Positions 23,319 to 31,934 of a stretch of DNA of 64,000 nucleotides are shown in pieces. Each line of letters begins with the position of its first letter. The first letter of the stretch is position 1. The translations under genes were made by a program, and so were the position numbers. Below the pieces are notes generated by a model. The model ran no database searches. It was not told the origin of the DNA and saw nothing but the letters and a program-made list of their open reading frames with translations. The DNA is from Streptomyces anulatus (GTDB taxonomy: Bacteria > Actinomycetota > Actinomycetes > Streptomycetales > Streptomycetaceae): the NCBI RefSeq assembly GCF_014650675.1, contig NZ_BMVK01000011.1, positions 186,001 to 250,000 on the forward strand, read 5' to 3'.

Positions 23319-25670
23319 ATGTCATCGACCAGGGGACGGACCGGGCCACGGAGCCTGGCAGCGTCCGTGCTGACGCTCGGTTTGCTACTGGGCACGGGTG
23401 GCGGACCCGCGGAGGCGTCCGCCGGGGCGCAGACGCAGTCGTGGGTCCGTGCCCAGAAACCCACGGCGAAAACGGACCGCAAACCCGCCCCGTCCGGCAG
23501 GTCGATGACTCGGATCGACGGCGACTGGTACCGCGATCCGATCGGCCACCGGTCGTACGTGCACCGGCAGGCGGTGTGGGGCCACCGGTCGCAGCTCGAG
23601 GGCGGCAAGAACAGGCAGCGGATCGACGGTGGCCGGAACGTCGCGATCGGGTTCGTGGACATCACGGGACTCGGCGACGACGTGGACACCCGTGGTCTGG
23701 AAGTGGTGGAGACCGCCGCGCTGAAACGCGACGATCCCGCACTGTACGAGCAGTTGCGCATGGGCGAACGCCCCGGGGTCGAGAGGTTCGTCGTCGTCCC
23801 GCGCGCCAACGAGGCCTCGGCGGGCATGGACGGCAGCCACTCCGAACTGCGCGTCCTCGTCTGGGACCTGGCCCTGCTGAGCCGGAACGCGCGCGAACCG
23901 GTGCCCGAGGAACGGCTCTTCGTGATCTACAGCGACCGTTCGCCGTGCAGGGAGCAGTGCGCCGACAGGATTCCGGCCACCACGGATGTCATCTACTCCG
24001 TCGTGAACGGCAAGAAGGCGGCCGGCGAACTGAACGACCGCATCAACAGCGCCAAGGCGCAGGCCGACGCCGAGAAGTCCACCGTGGCCCGGGAGGTGGC
24101 AGCCCAGAAGCAGCTGGTCAAGGAGCGCAAGGCGGCGGAGAAGGAGCGCCTGAGGCAGACCAGGGAGGAGAACCAGTACTTCCGGAACCCCCGCTCCGCC
24201 AAACCGTGCGACGGCCAGGCTCTCGGCATGCGCTCCCAGCTGACGACCGTCGCGCTGAGCGCTTCGCGCAGGGCACCGGCGGCCGACCCGTGCGGGGAGA
24301 ACGACACAGCGGGCGGCACCGCCGACGGCCTGAGCCGAGCGCTGACACAGCCGGTGCACCAGGCGCCCGGCGGGATCGACTTCTCGTCCCTGCAACTGCG
24401 CCATCTCTCCGACCCCGGCGACGGCAGCGGTCTGCAGTACGCCTTCCAGGCGCCCCTCTCCGACGACGGTGGCGCCTCTCCCGCGACGGGCCTCGACGCC
24501 GCCGATGCCAGCTCCGACGCGTTCTTCGTCTGGCTCGCCCTCGAACCGTCGGCGTTCTGGGTCAACCTCAACCCCGACGAGCCGGACCGCATCGTCGACG
24601 AACGGCTCGGCCGCACGGACGCCGGGCGTGTCCTGCTCGAAGCCGATCTGCTGATGAAGAAGACGATCGGCAAGCTCATCCATCCCCACTCGGCACGGGG
24701 CCGGAAGTTCTGGGACGGCATCAGCGGGAAGTGCATGTCGTACCGGACGTGGATCCTTCCCGCGCCCGCCTCGGTCCACCAGGACGGTGACGAGCTCTAC
24801 ATCCTCGACGCCCCCCTCGACGTCAGGATGGAGACCCAGTACCTGGAGCAGCGGGGCAAGGCCGCCACCGGCTCGTGCCCCCAGCAGGACAAGGCGACCG
24901 AGGACCACAACGAGCGGCACTTCCGCAGTCTGATCCTTCCCGAGCTGAAGAAGGCGATCAACAGCGCGCCCGAGTACGCCGAACTGCGCCGGGTCTATCT
25001 CGCCCGGGTCGCCGCCGAGTGGTACCGCGACCTGAGCCGCGCCAAGGAGACCACCTACGGTGATCTTGTCGACACGGGTGACATCGACGACTGGCGGATC
25101 AACGGCCCCTGGAAGCCCACCGACACCTTCGACCGGTTCGTCGAGTCGTACACCGAGGGCGAGTTCAAGGTCACCGACAGGACCACAGAAGGCGGGACCA
25201 CCTACGTACGAAGCTATGTGTACGGCGGCGTCGACCTCAGCAGGATCCCCATCACCAAGATCTCGGGCGACCGTTTCGCCGCGGAGCACGCGAACCTTCC
25301 CGAGGACGTCCGGCGCTCACTGAGCGAACCGTCCACCGACGGCCGCGGAGCGATCTGGCTCGGTGCGCCCACACCGCGTCAGGCCGCCGGCCCCGACTCC
25401 GATCGCGATTCCGGTCGCGATTCCGACTCCGAACCGCAGGCGCCCGCACCGGGCCAGGCAGCCGACCCCGGTTCGCAGGACGACTCGTTGACCGCCGGTG
25501 GGCTGGCTCTGCGCGTGCTACCGGTGTTGGTGGCCGCGGCGGCCCTGCTGTTCTGGTGGAGGCGACGCTTCCTGAACGCAGCCGCCACCGCGAGAACCGG
25601 GCGGAGCACCGTGGTTCCCGCCTCACGGGACGGGGCCCAGCGCGACCATGAACAAGACGACTACCTCTGA
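23319..25670 (+). CDS. large membrane-tethered exported protein with a deaminase-like N-terminal domain
   Basis: A 783-residue protein. The signal peptide lies in residues 1-35, a transmembrane helix at about 728-747, and a cytoplasmic tail follows, so most of it is outside the cell. Residues ~100-235 look like a nucleic-acid/nucleotide deaminase domain of the polymorphic-toxin type: GGRNVAIGFVDI strand, H174-S-E176, then YSDRSP-C210-REQ-C214 and the strand TDVIYSVVNG. HxE plus PC-x(n)-C are zinc and proton-shuttle residues in that fold. Residues 245-290 form a charged coiled coil. A second conserved-looking region (350-510) with DRIVDERLGRTDAGRVLLEA and MSYRTWILPAP is unassigned. ATG 23319 has GGGGGAG upstream. 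The activity call is inference from motifs. Confidence 0.7.
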   Translation: MSSTRGRTGPRSLAASVLTLGLLLGTGGGPAEASAGAQTQSWVRAQKPTAKTDRKPAPSGRSMTRIDGDWYRDPIGHRSYVHRQAVWGHRSQLEGGKNRQRIDGGRNVAIGFVDITGLGDDVDTRGLEVVETAALKRDDPALYEQLRMGERPGVERFVVVPRANEASAGMDGSHSELRVLVWDLALLSRNAREPVPEERLFVIYSDRSPCREQCADRIPATTDVIYSVVNGKKAAGELNDRINSAKAQADAEKSTVAREVAAQKQLVKERKAAEKERLRQTREENQYFRNPRSAKPCDGQALGMRSQLTTVALSASRRAPAADPCGENDTAGGTADGLSRALTQPVHQAPGGIDFSSLQLRHLSDPGDGSGLQYAFQAPLSDDGGASPATGLDAADASSDAFFVWLALEPSAFWVNLNPDEPDRIVDERLGRTDAGRVLLEADLLMKKTIGKLIHPHSARGRKFWDGISGKCMSYRTWILPAPASVHQDGDELYILDAPLDVRMETQYLEQRGKAATGSCPQQDKATEDHNERHFRSLILPELKKAINSAPEYAELRRVYLARVAAEWYRDLSRAKETTYGDLVDTGDIDDWRINGPWKPTDTFDRFVESYTEGEFKVTDRTTEGGTTYVRSYVYGGVDLSRIPITKISGDRFAAEHANLPEDVRRSLSEPSTDGRGAIWLGAPTPRQAAGPDSDRDSGRDSDSEPQAPAPGQAADPGSQDDSLTAGGLALRVLPVLVAAAALLFWWRRRFLNAAATARTGRSTVVPASRDGAQRDHEQDDYL

Positions 25671-26082
25671 CCCGCCCTTCTGGACGCCGGCAAGCGCCTC
25701 CGGCAGCGTCGCTCCGACCGGGTCGTGCGGTGCCGCGACCCGGTGCGGGCCGGTAGGCCCCCGACCGGATCGTTCCCGACCGCGGCCTGGTGAAGCGCGA
25801 CGTCCTTCGTAACGCCCCCGCCCATGGCGAGCGCTGCCGCACAGGCAGCACGGCCGCATGGCTTTCGTCACAGCGAAAAGACGGAATCCGAGGGCAACTG
25901 AGCGCTTTGGTGACGTCTGTCCGTCCCGGGTGACGCCATCCCGCCCCCCCGGCCCGGAATAATCCCCCCGCCCCCTCACAGGATCCCCATACGATCGGCA
26001 CAGGTCGCCCGCGTGATCGTTCCGCCGTGGCGACCGTCCCTCAGCGTTTTTCCGCCTTTCGGACCCCGACCCAAGGGATCAT
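25671..26082. other. 412-bp intergenic region with a dispersed repeat and promoter of the LAxTG gene
   Basis: It holds repeat copy A (25715-25808), a TTTCG/CGAAA inverted repeat near 25864-25880, and C-rich sequence around 25950-25980. The region before the GTG at 26083 presumably contains the promoter. No ORF with a ribosome site was found. Confidence 0.5.
25715..25808. repeat. dispersed ~95-bp repeat, copy A
   Basis: It pairs with copy B at 34631-34732. Exact shared blocks in the same order are ACCGGGTCG, CGACCCGGT, CCGACCGGATCGT and CCTGGTGAAGCGCGAC. The first two form a 9-bp hairpin (25717-25725 with 25736-25744). It begins 45 bp after the stop of the deaminase-like gene. Confidence 0.7.
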
Positions 26083-27390
26083 GTGAAGATTCGCCGCGCT
26101 CTCGCCACCGCTGTCGCCGCCGCCGTGACCGCCCCCGCCGTGCTGCTCTCCGTCACCCCCGCGTTCGCCGACACCAAGCCGGCGGCGCAGACGCAGGAGA
26201 AGCAGAGCAAGCCGACCATCAAGGATCTGGAGAAGGCCGCCGCCGAGGCGCAGAAGGCGTACGAAGAGGCCGTCAAGGCTCGCGACGAAGCCCAGGTCAC
26301 GGTTCGGAAGGCCTTCGAGGAACTGTCCAAGGACAGCCACCCCCTCGTGGCTGCCCACAACGCCGCCAAGCAGGCCGCGAAGGACGCCGCAGCAGCCAAG
26401 CTCACCGCCGACCAGGCCGTGACCGCCGCGAAGGCCGCCATCGAAGCCCTGCCCACCGACGCCACCGAGGAGCAGAAGACCGCCGCGGCGACCGTGCTCT
26501 CCGAGGCCGAGGCGACCGCGACGACGGCTGCCACCGCCAAGACCGCCGCCGACACCAAGGCCGCCGAGGCCAACGACGCGCTCCAGGACGCACGGGTCGC
26601 GGCTGCCCGCGCAGCCAGTGTTGCCGACAAGGCCCTGGACGACGCGCTCGCCGCGAAGATCGCGGCCGACGCGGCGCTGGCCAAGGCCAAGAAGGAGGCG
26701 GAGGAGGAGGGCCAGGACTGCGAGCCCGAGAACGACCTCACCGCCGAGGTGACCGGCCTGCCGACCAAGCTCGTCGCCGGGACGACCACCGCCTTCTCCC
26801 TCCGGGTGACCAACGGCTCCGACCAGCACATGGACGAGGTCATCGCGTACGCCGGAGTCCACGCGACCGACAAGAGCGGTCTCAAGGACACGGGCAAGTT
26901 CTTCCGCCTCCAGTGGTCCACCAAGTCGTCCCCGAAGTGGCAGGACCTCAGCCTGGACAGCTACATCGACGGCGTCGGCGCGCTGACGCCCGGTGCCCGT
27001 GCCGACGTGAAGATGCGCCTCACCCTCGACAAGGCCACCCCGGCCGGCAACGGTGTCGCGTTCATCGCGGCCGACTTCTTCAACGAGGACGGCTCCTGCG
27101 GCGGGACGCCCGGCGCGGACATGTACGAGTTCGACGTCAAGGCCGCCGGCAGCAAGCCCGGCAAGACGGAGGACGCCAAGCCCAAGCCCTCCAAGACCAC
27201 GAAGCCCGGCGGCAACGGCCACACGCCGCAGGGTTCGGCGTCGGCCACCCCGGCGACGAACGGCAGCCTCGCCACCACGGGTTCGTCGTCCGCCACCACC
27301 TCGATCGCTCTCGCGGGCGGTGCGGCGGTGGTGCTCGGCGCGGCGGCAGTGTTCGTCGTCCGTCGCCGGAAGGCCGGTTCCGACGCCTGA
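26083..27390 (+). CDS. sortase-anchored (LAxTG) coiled-coil surface protein
   Basis: A 435-residue protein. The signal peptide is in residues 1-29 (ending VTPAFA). Residues ~40-215 are an Ala/Lys/Glu-rich helical coiled coil. Residues ~220-345 are a beta domain with two cysteines (C213 region QDCEPEND and GSCGGTPGAD). A Lys/Pro linker is followed by the sorting signal SLATTGSSSATT, a hydrophobic helix and an RRRK tail. LAxTG is the motif preferred by class E sortases of Streptomyces, so the protein should be linked to peptidoglycan. The start is GTG 26083, because the overlapping ATG (26081) is followed at once by TGA. Role unknown; the rod-like stalk suggests display or adhesion. Confidence 0.88.
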   Translation: MKIRRALATAVAAAVTAPAVLLSVTPAFADTKPAAQTQEKQSKPTIKDLEKAAAEAQKAYEEAVKARDEAQVTVRKAFEELSKDSHPLVAAHNAAKQAAKDAAAAKLTADQAVTAAKAAIEALPTDATEEQKTAAATVLSEAEATATTAATAKTAADTKAAEANDALQDARVAAARAASVADKALDDALAAKIAADAALAKAKKEAEEEGQDCEPENDLTAEVTGLPTKLVAGTTTAFSLRVTNGSDQHMDEVIAYAGVHATDKSGLKDTGKFFRLQWSTKSSPKWQDLSLDSYIDGVGALTPGARADVKMRLTLDKATPAGNGVAFIAADFFNEDGSCGGTPGADMYEFDVKAAGSKPGKTEDAKPKPSKTTKPGGNGHTPQGSASATPATNGSLATTGSSSATTSIALAGGAAVVLGAAAVFVVRRRKAGSDA

Positions 27391-27413
27391 CGGTAGCTCA
27401 GGAGTAGTGCGGT

Positions 27414-27450
27414 GAAGGGGCGGTGGGCCGATACGGGCCACCGCCCCTTC
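27414..27450. terminator. bidirectional terminator
   Basis: GAAGGGGCGGTGG (27414-27426) pairs with CCACCGCCCCTTC (27438-27450), a perfect 13-bp stem between the convergent LAxTG and GlxA-type genes. Confidence 0.8.
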
Positions 27451-27461
27451 GAGCTGTTCCC

Positions 27462-28457
27462 TCAGCCCGTGCGGGAGGTCCGGAACCTGCGCCGGTACTC
27501 CGTCGGCGTCGCGTTCAGCCGCCGCCGGAAGGCGCGTACCAGGGTGTCCACCGTGCCGAACCCGCAGACGGACGCGATGCGTTCGAGGGTGGCGTCGGAG
27601 GACTCCAGCTCGTTGCGCGCCTTCTCCACCCGGACGGACTCGATGTAGGCGTGCGGGGTCGTGTTCAGCTCGGTCCGGAAGATCCGGGTGAGGTGGCGGT
27701 CGCTGACATGCGCGTACGCCGCGAGGTCGACGACGGTGAGCCGGCGGCCGAGGTTGCGCAGGATGTGGTGGCGGAGGTCCTCGATGCGCCGCGTCGCCGA
27801 GATCTGCTCCAGCGGAACGCTGAACTGGCTCTGCCCACTGGGTCGTTTCAGATACATCACGAGCTGGCGGGCGACGCGCAGGGCGACGGCCTCGCCGAGG
27901 TCGTCGGCGACCAGGGCGAGGGACAGGTCGAGGCAGGCGCTGATCCCGGCCCCGGTCCAGACGTCGCCCTCGCGGATGAAGATCGGGTCGGCGTCGACCT
28001 CGATCTCCGGGTGCGCTGCGGCGAGTTGCCGTGCGGTCGACCAGTGGGTGGTGGCGCGTCTGCCGTCGAGCAGCCCGGCGGCGGCCAGCAGGTGCGCCCC
28101 GACGCAGACGGAGGCGACCCGTCGGCTCCGCCCGGCGAGTTCCTTCACCCGCTCCACCACCACGGGGTCGACGAGGGCGTGGACCCGCCGCTCGCTGTCG
28201 ACCTCCACCGAGCCGGGCACGACGAGGGTGTCGATGCTCCGGCAGGCGGCCTCCCGGAAGGTGAGGTCCGGGAGGACGCGGACCCCGGCGCCGGTGGTGA
28301 CGGGGTCCATGGACTCGGCGGCCAGGACGACCTCGTATCCGTCCGCCTCGTCGGCTTCGCGCCGGGCGAGCGAGAACACCTCCGGCGGACCGGTGACGTC
28401 GAGCAGATCGACGCCCTCGAAGAGGACGATGACGACGAGTCGTCCGACGGTGTCCAT
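27462..28457 (-). CDS. GlxA-family (AraC-type) transcriptional regulator
   Basis: A 331-residue regulator. The N-terminal DJ-1/PfpI-like sensor domain (about 1-190) contains LVVIVLFEGVDLLDVTGPPE and the nucleophile-elbow position SVCVGAHLLAAAG. The C-terminal AraC helix-turn-helix pair (about 225-325) has VVDLAAYAHVSDRHLTRIF and IASVCGFGTVDTLVRAFRR. It is divergent from a cysteine hydrolase of the isochorismatase class, which it probably controls. A 20-bp perfect palindrome lies 28 bp upstream of the ATG at 28457. The ligand is unknown. Confidence 0.93.
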   Translation of the reverse strand: MDTVGRLVVIVLFEGVDLLDVTGPPEVFSLARREADEADGYEVVLAAESMDPVTTGAGVRVLPDLTFREAACRSIDTLVVPGSVEVDSERRVHALVDPVVVERVKELAGRSRRVASVCVGAHLLAAAGLLDGRRATTHWSTARQLAAAHPEIEVDADPIFIREGDVWTGAGISACLDLSLALVADDLGEAVALRVARQLVMYLKRPSGQSQFSVPLEQISATRRIEDLRHHILRNLGRRLTVVDLAAYAHVSDRHLTRIFRTELNTTPHAYIESVRVEKARNELESSDATLERIASVCGFGTVDTLVRAFRRRLNATPTEYRRRFRTSRTG

Positions 28458-28484
28458 GTCCGCCCTTCCTGATCAGCCGTACGT

Positions 28485-28504
28485 CCGGTGGCGGCCGCCA
28501 CCGG
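28485..28504. promoter_or_regulatory. 20-bp perfect palindrome upstream of the GlxA-type gene
   Basis: CCGGTGGCGG (28485-28494) is followed directly by its reverse complement (28495-28504), in the 172-bp divergent region with the isochorismatase-like gene. It could be an operator or a 5'-UTR hairpin of the regulator mRNA. Confidence 0.45.
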
Positions 28505-28629
28505 AGACGCATGTCGGTATCTGCATGTTAGACGTCATTGCGGACATCCCTGCCCGGCCCTAGCGTCGGAAACAGCGCGCCACCCGGGCGCATCCCTTTC
28601 CCGACGTACGACCCCGAGGCGGTACACCC

Positions 28630-29214
28630 ATGTCCCGAACCACCCTGCGCGAGCTCAACGGCTTCGACGCGACCCCGGCGGCGCTCGCCGGCTCCACGCT
28701 GATCCTGGTCGACTACCAGAACACGTACACCCGCGGCGTGATGGAACTCGACGGCTGGCAGGACTCGCTGGACGCCGCCGCGCGCCTGCTGGCCCGCGCC
28801 CGCGAGGCGGGGACCGAGGTCGTCCATGTCATCAACGACGGCGGCGAGGGGACTCCGTACGACATCCGGGCCGAGATCGGGCGGATCCACCCGGCCGTCT
28901 CCCCGGCCGACGGCGAGACCGTCGTCGTGAAGAAGGCTCCGGACTCCTTCCACGGCACCGACCTGGGCGAGCACGTCCCGGAGGGCGGGGACGTGGTCAT
29001 CGCGGGCTGGATGACCCATATGTGCGTGGCGTTCACGGCCCAGGGCGCGTTCCTGCGCGGCAACCGCCCCACGGTCGTCGCCGACGCCTGCGCGACCCGG
29101 TCCCTGCCCGTCGCCGGGACCGACCTCGACGCCCGCCAGGTGCACCTCGGCGCGCTGGCCACCATCGGCGACCTGTACGGGGTGGTCGTCCCGACGCAGG
29201 AGTCCCTGAGGTAG
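28630..29214 (+). CDS. isochorismatase-like cysteine hydrolase
   Basis: A 194-residue enzyme of the isochorismatase/nicotinamidase superfamily. The catalytic triad is visible: D in TLILVDYQNTYT, K in VVVKKAPDSF and C in GWMTHMCVAFTAQG. These enzymes hydrolyse C-N bonds in amides such as nicotinamide or N-carbamoyl compounds, or vinyl ethers. The HMC context fits an amidase more than isochorismatase. The ATG at 28630 follows a CGAGGCGG ribosome site. It is divergent from the GlxA-type regulator. The substrate is unknown. Confidence 0.9.
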   Translation: MSRTTLRELNGFDATPAALAGSTLILVDYQNTYTRGVMELDGWQDSLDAAARLLARAREAGTEVVHVINDGGEGTPYDIRAEIGRIHPAVSPADGETVVVKKAPDSFHGTDLGEHVPEGGDVVIAGWMTHMCVAFTAQGAFLRGNRPTVVADACATRSLPVAGTDLDARQVHLGALATIGDLYGVVVPTQESLR

Positions 29215-29279
29215 CCCGGGGGGGCCGGGCCGGAAATCCACGCGCGCCCCGTCCGTACCGCCTGGTAGACCTCCCTGCC

Positions 29280-29783
29280 ATGACTGATCTGGTGACCGAG
29301 CGGCTCGTACTGCACCCGATATCCGTGGACGAGGCCGAACGGATGGTGGCGGGCGAACCGGCCGCCGACGCGGCCTGGGAGTCCGGATTCCCGACCGAGG
29401 ACGACGTGTCCGTGGCCAAGCGCCTCCTGGAACGCTGTGCGACCACCGGCGATCCGCAGCCGTTCGGCCCGTACGTGATCCGCCGCCGCTCGGACCACCG
29501 GGTGATCGGCGGCGTGGATTTCCACACCCCTCCGGACGAACACGGCCACGTCACGATCGGCTACGGCATCGTCCCCTCGGCCCGGGGCAGGGGCTACGCC
29601 TCCGAAGCTCTCCGCGCCCTGCTGTCGTTCGCCCGCGCCAACGGCGTCGCCACGGTGAAGGGCGACGCCGACCACGACAACATCGCGTCCCACCACGTGA
29701 TGACGGCGGCGGGCATGCGTCCGGTCGGGGAGGACGAACGCGTGAAGTACTTCGCCGTCTCCTGGTCCGATACGGCGGAGTGA
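29280..29783 (+). CDS. GNAT-family N-acetyltransferase
   Basis: A 167-residue protein of the RimJ/RimL-like GNAT group. It begins MTDLVTERLVLHPISVDEA, the usual first strand. ITIGYGIVPSARGRGYASEAL-like sequence near residue 100 is the acetyl-CoA pyrophosphate loop (RGRGYA), and DADHDNIASHHVMTAAGM is the C-terminal signature. It acetylates an amine of a protein N-terminus or small molecule; the substrate cannot be told. There is no strong ribosome site; TAGACC lies 8 nt before the ATG. It stands 65 bp after the hydrolase gene in the same orientation. Confidence 0.88.
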   Translation: MTDLVTERLVLHPISVDEAERMVAGEPAADAAWESGFPTEDDVSVAKRLLERCATTGDPQPFGPYVIRRRSDHRVIGGVDFHTPPDEHGHVTIGYGIVPSARGRGYASEALRALLSFARANGVATVKGDADHDNIASHHVMTAAGMRPVGEDERVKYFAVSWSDTAE

Positions 29784-29817
29784 ACCCGGCCGGCCGGACG
29801 CTCCGCTGTCTCCCGCG

Positions 29818-31194
29818 TCAGCCCGTGGCACCGCCGCGGTGCCGCAGCACGTTCACCGCCCGGTCGAAGGCCGAGTCCCGCTTCTCGTCGAACTCCTCCT
29901 TCGTGAAGACCGGCTCGGTGAGGTGCGGCGGAATGCCTGTGCCGTCGAAGGTCCTGCCCGAGCGGGTCAGGAACTCCTCGTTCGGCAGCCAGGCCGACAT
30001 GCCGCCCGGCAGCTTGCGCGTCATGACGTCCGAGAAGACCCCCTGTGTGGGCTGCCCGATCCGGACCGTCCTGCCGGGCCGGTCCATGAGGGCCTGGACG
30101 AAGGTCTCCCCCGCGCTGAAGGTCGAGCCGCCGGTCAGCACGGCGACCGGCCCGGTGTGGCGGGGGCCCTGGGCGGGGGTGACGTGCACGGGCTGGGGGC
30201 GCGTGTGCCCGGAGGGATCGGCGGGGTCGTTGCGGGCCCGCTTGGAGTAGGCGACGTAAGGGGAGTCGGTGAGGCGTTCGGCGATGTGGATTCCCAGGGC
30301 GTCGGAGCCGCCGCCGTTGATCCGCAGGTCGATGATCAGGCTCTTCGGGCGCCGGGAGCGTTCCCCGCCGAGGGCGGTGTCCAGAGCCCGGTCGAGCTCG
30401 GCCAGTTGGGCGGCGTGGGACGTGTCGTCGCCCGCGTACCCGCCGAAGCCGGAGATCCGCAGATAGCCCTGCCCGCCGGGAAGGTCGGCGTAGGTGATCC
30501 GGCCGCCGGCGAAGTCCTGAAGATTGCGGGCGTTCCCGAGGTCGCGCTCCACGATGAACTTCTTGATCCTGGCGTCCAGTTTCCCGTTGGGCACGACGGT
30601 GCCGGGACGGGGCCGGGCGAAGACGCGGTCGCCGTCCTGGACGGCGACATGGGCGTCGTGGAGCGGCTCGACCATCTCGCTGAAGACGGCGAACAGCTCG
30701 TCCGGGGTCGTTCTGGCGTCCACCGTGGGCCGGTACCGGTCGCGTTGGGCGTGCCAGTCGACGCCCTTGGCGGAGAAGAAGGGGTAGTTCTCCTCGAAGG
30801 ACTGCCAGAAGACGTCGAAGGCGGCGAGCGGTCCGTCGGGGGCCGTACTGGTGCAGGCTTCGGGCAACTCCGGGATCCGGCTCAGCCTCCGGTCGCCGAC
30901 GGAGCCGTCCGCCCGCACGGACGCCCGGTCGGGCCCTCCGTCGGTCCACACGGTGAGGACGGTGCCGTCGGGCATGGTGTAGACGCCGGGTCCGGTGCGC
31001 TGCGCGGAGTCGCCCGCGATACAGCTGACGGCGGTGGTCTGATACTCCTGGAAGGTGCCGTTCCGGATGGAGAGCACGGTGCCGTAGCCGTCCATGCGCC
31101 AGGTTCCGTCGGTGGTCGGCTGGTGGGCGGTGGCGGCCGGCGCGGCTCCACCGGCGAGGGCCAGGGCGACGGCGGCGGCCGTAACAATGCGCAC
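29818..31194 (-). CDS. secreted S41-family peptidase
   Basis: A 458-residue exported serine peptidase related to tail-specific proteases. The signal peptide (residues 1-27) is MRIVTAAAVALALAGGAAPA with cleavage near ATA-HQ. An N-terminal ~75-residue beta domain precedes the S41 region. IIDLRINGGGSDALG is the oxyanion-hole strand, GGSTFSAGETF holds the nucleophile Ser, and a Lys general base is expected downstream. No PDZ domain is evident. The start is GTG 31194 with GAGAAGG about 7 nt upstream; the open frame to 31236 adds non-signal sequence. It is divergent from the ECF sigma gene. The substrate is unknown. Confidence 0.85.
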   Translation of the reverse strand: MRIVTAAAVALALAGGAAPAATAHQPTTDGTWRMDGYGTVLSIRNGTFQEYQTTAVSCIAGDSAQRTGPGVYTMPDGTVLTVWTDGGPDRASVRADGSVGDRRLSRIPELPEACTSTAPDGPLAAFDVFWQSFEENYPFFSAKGVDWHAQRDRYRPTVDARTTPDELFAVFSEMVEPLHDAHVAVQDGDRVFARPRPGTVVPNGKLDARIKKFIVERDLGNARNLQDFAGGRITYADLPGGQGYLRISGFGGYAGDDTSHAAQLAELDRALDTALGGERSRRPKSLIIDLRINGGGSDALGIHIAERLTDSPYVAYSKRARNDPADPSGHTRPQPVHVTPAQGPRHTGPVAVLTGGSTFSAGETFVQALMDRPGRTVRIGQPTQGVFSDVMTRKLPGGMSAWLPNEEFLTRSGRTFDGTGIPPHLTEPVFTKEEFDEKRDSAFDRAVNVLRHRGGATG

Positions 31195-31415
31195 GATCTT
31201 GCCTTCTCTGCAGACGACTTGCCGGGACGGATCCACGTTCCCCGACAGGACGCCCTCCCGGCCATCAGGCTGTCCGGATGATCGAGGGTAGGGCCAGCAC
31301 CCGGTACCGGTGACTCACCCGATCCTTGCGTCGCACGAGTGCCGGGTGGCAGTGTTCGCACGTCCGAAAATGTGTGCCGCCTCCAGTGTGTGCGACCTCC
31401 AAAAATCAGGTGGGG

Positions 31416-31934
31416 ATGGACGAGCAGGCGTTCGACGCCTTTTACGCCGGAAGTGTGGGGCGGCTCATCGGCCAGCTGTACGCCATGATCGGTGACCGTG
31501 CCGAGGCGCAGGACGTGGTCCAGGAAGCCTTCGTACGGGCCTGGGAGCGCCGGGCCGCACTCGACAAGGACGGTGCGCCGGAGGCGTGGGTGCGTACGGT
31601 GGCCTACCGGCTGGCGGTCAGCCGGTGGCGTCGGGTGCGGACCTCCCTCACCTTCGCGAAGCGGCAGGGTCCGCCCCCGGACGTGCCGCCGCCGGACGAC
31701 CACCATGTGCTGCTGGTAGCGGCGTTGAAGCAGATCCCGGCGGCGCAGCGACGGGTCGTCGTGCTCCACCACCTGTGCGATCTCGAAGTGAAGCAGGTCG
31801 CCGAGGAGACCGGCTCCCCCGTCGGCACGGTCAAGGCGCAGCTGAGCCGGGGCCGTACAGCGCTGGCGAGGATTCTGGCCGATACTGAGCTGGATCCGCG
31901 GGCGGACCGGGTTTCGGAGGTGGAACGTGGTTGA
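31416..31934 (+). CDS. ECF RNA polymerase sigma factor (SigE-70 family type)
   Basis: A 172-residue ECF sigma factor. Region 2 holds FDAFYAGSVGRLIGQLYAMI and DRAEAQDVVQEAFVRAWERR; region 4 holds IPAAQRRVVVLHHLCDLEVK with the helix-turn-helix VAEETGSPVGTVKAQLSRGR. I chose ATG 31416 (MDEQAFDAF); an in-frame GTG 6 nt upstream is an alternative. The next gene overlaps its end by 8 nt and has one membrane helix, the usual place for an anti-sigma factor. Two paralogous lipoprotein genes downstream have nearly identical ECF-like promoters and are the likely regulon. Confidence 0.92.
   Translation: MDEQAFDAFYAGSVGRLIGQLYAMIGDRAEAQDVVQEAFVRAWERRAALDKDGAPEAWVRTVAYRLAVSRWRRVRTSLTFAKRQGPPPDVPPPDDHHVLLVAALKQIPAAQRRVVVLHHLCDLEVKQVAEETGSPVGTVKAQLSRGRTALARILADTELDPRADRVSEVERG

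Noticed and set aside
25717..25808. Repeat A as the C-terminal end of a real gene (a frame ending LVKRD)
   Set aside because: Copy B reads a stop soon after the same words, but upstream stops interrupt the frame in both copies and there is no ribosome site, so coding is not supported.
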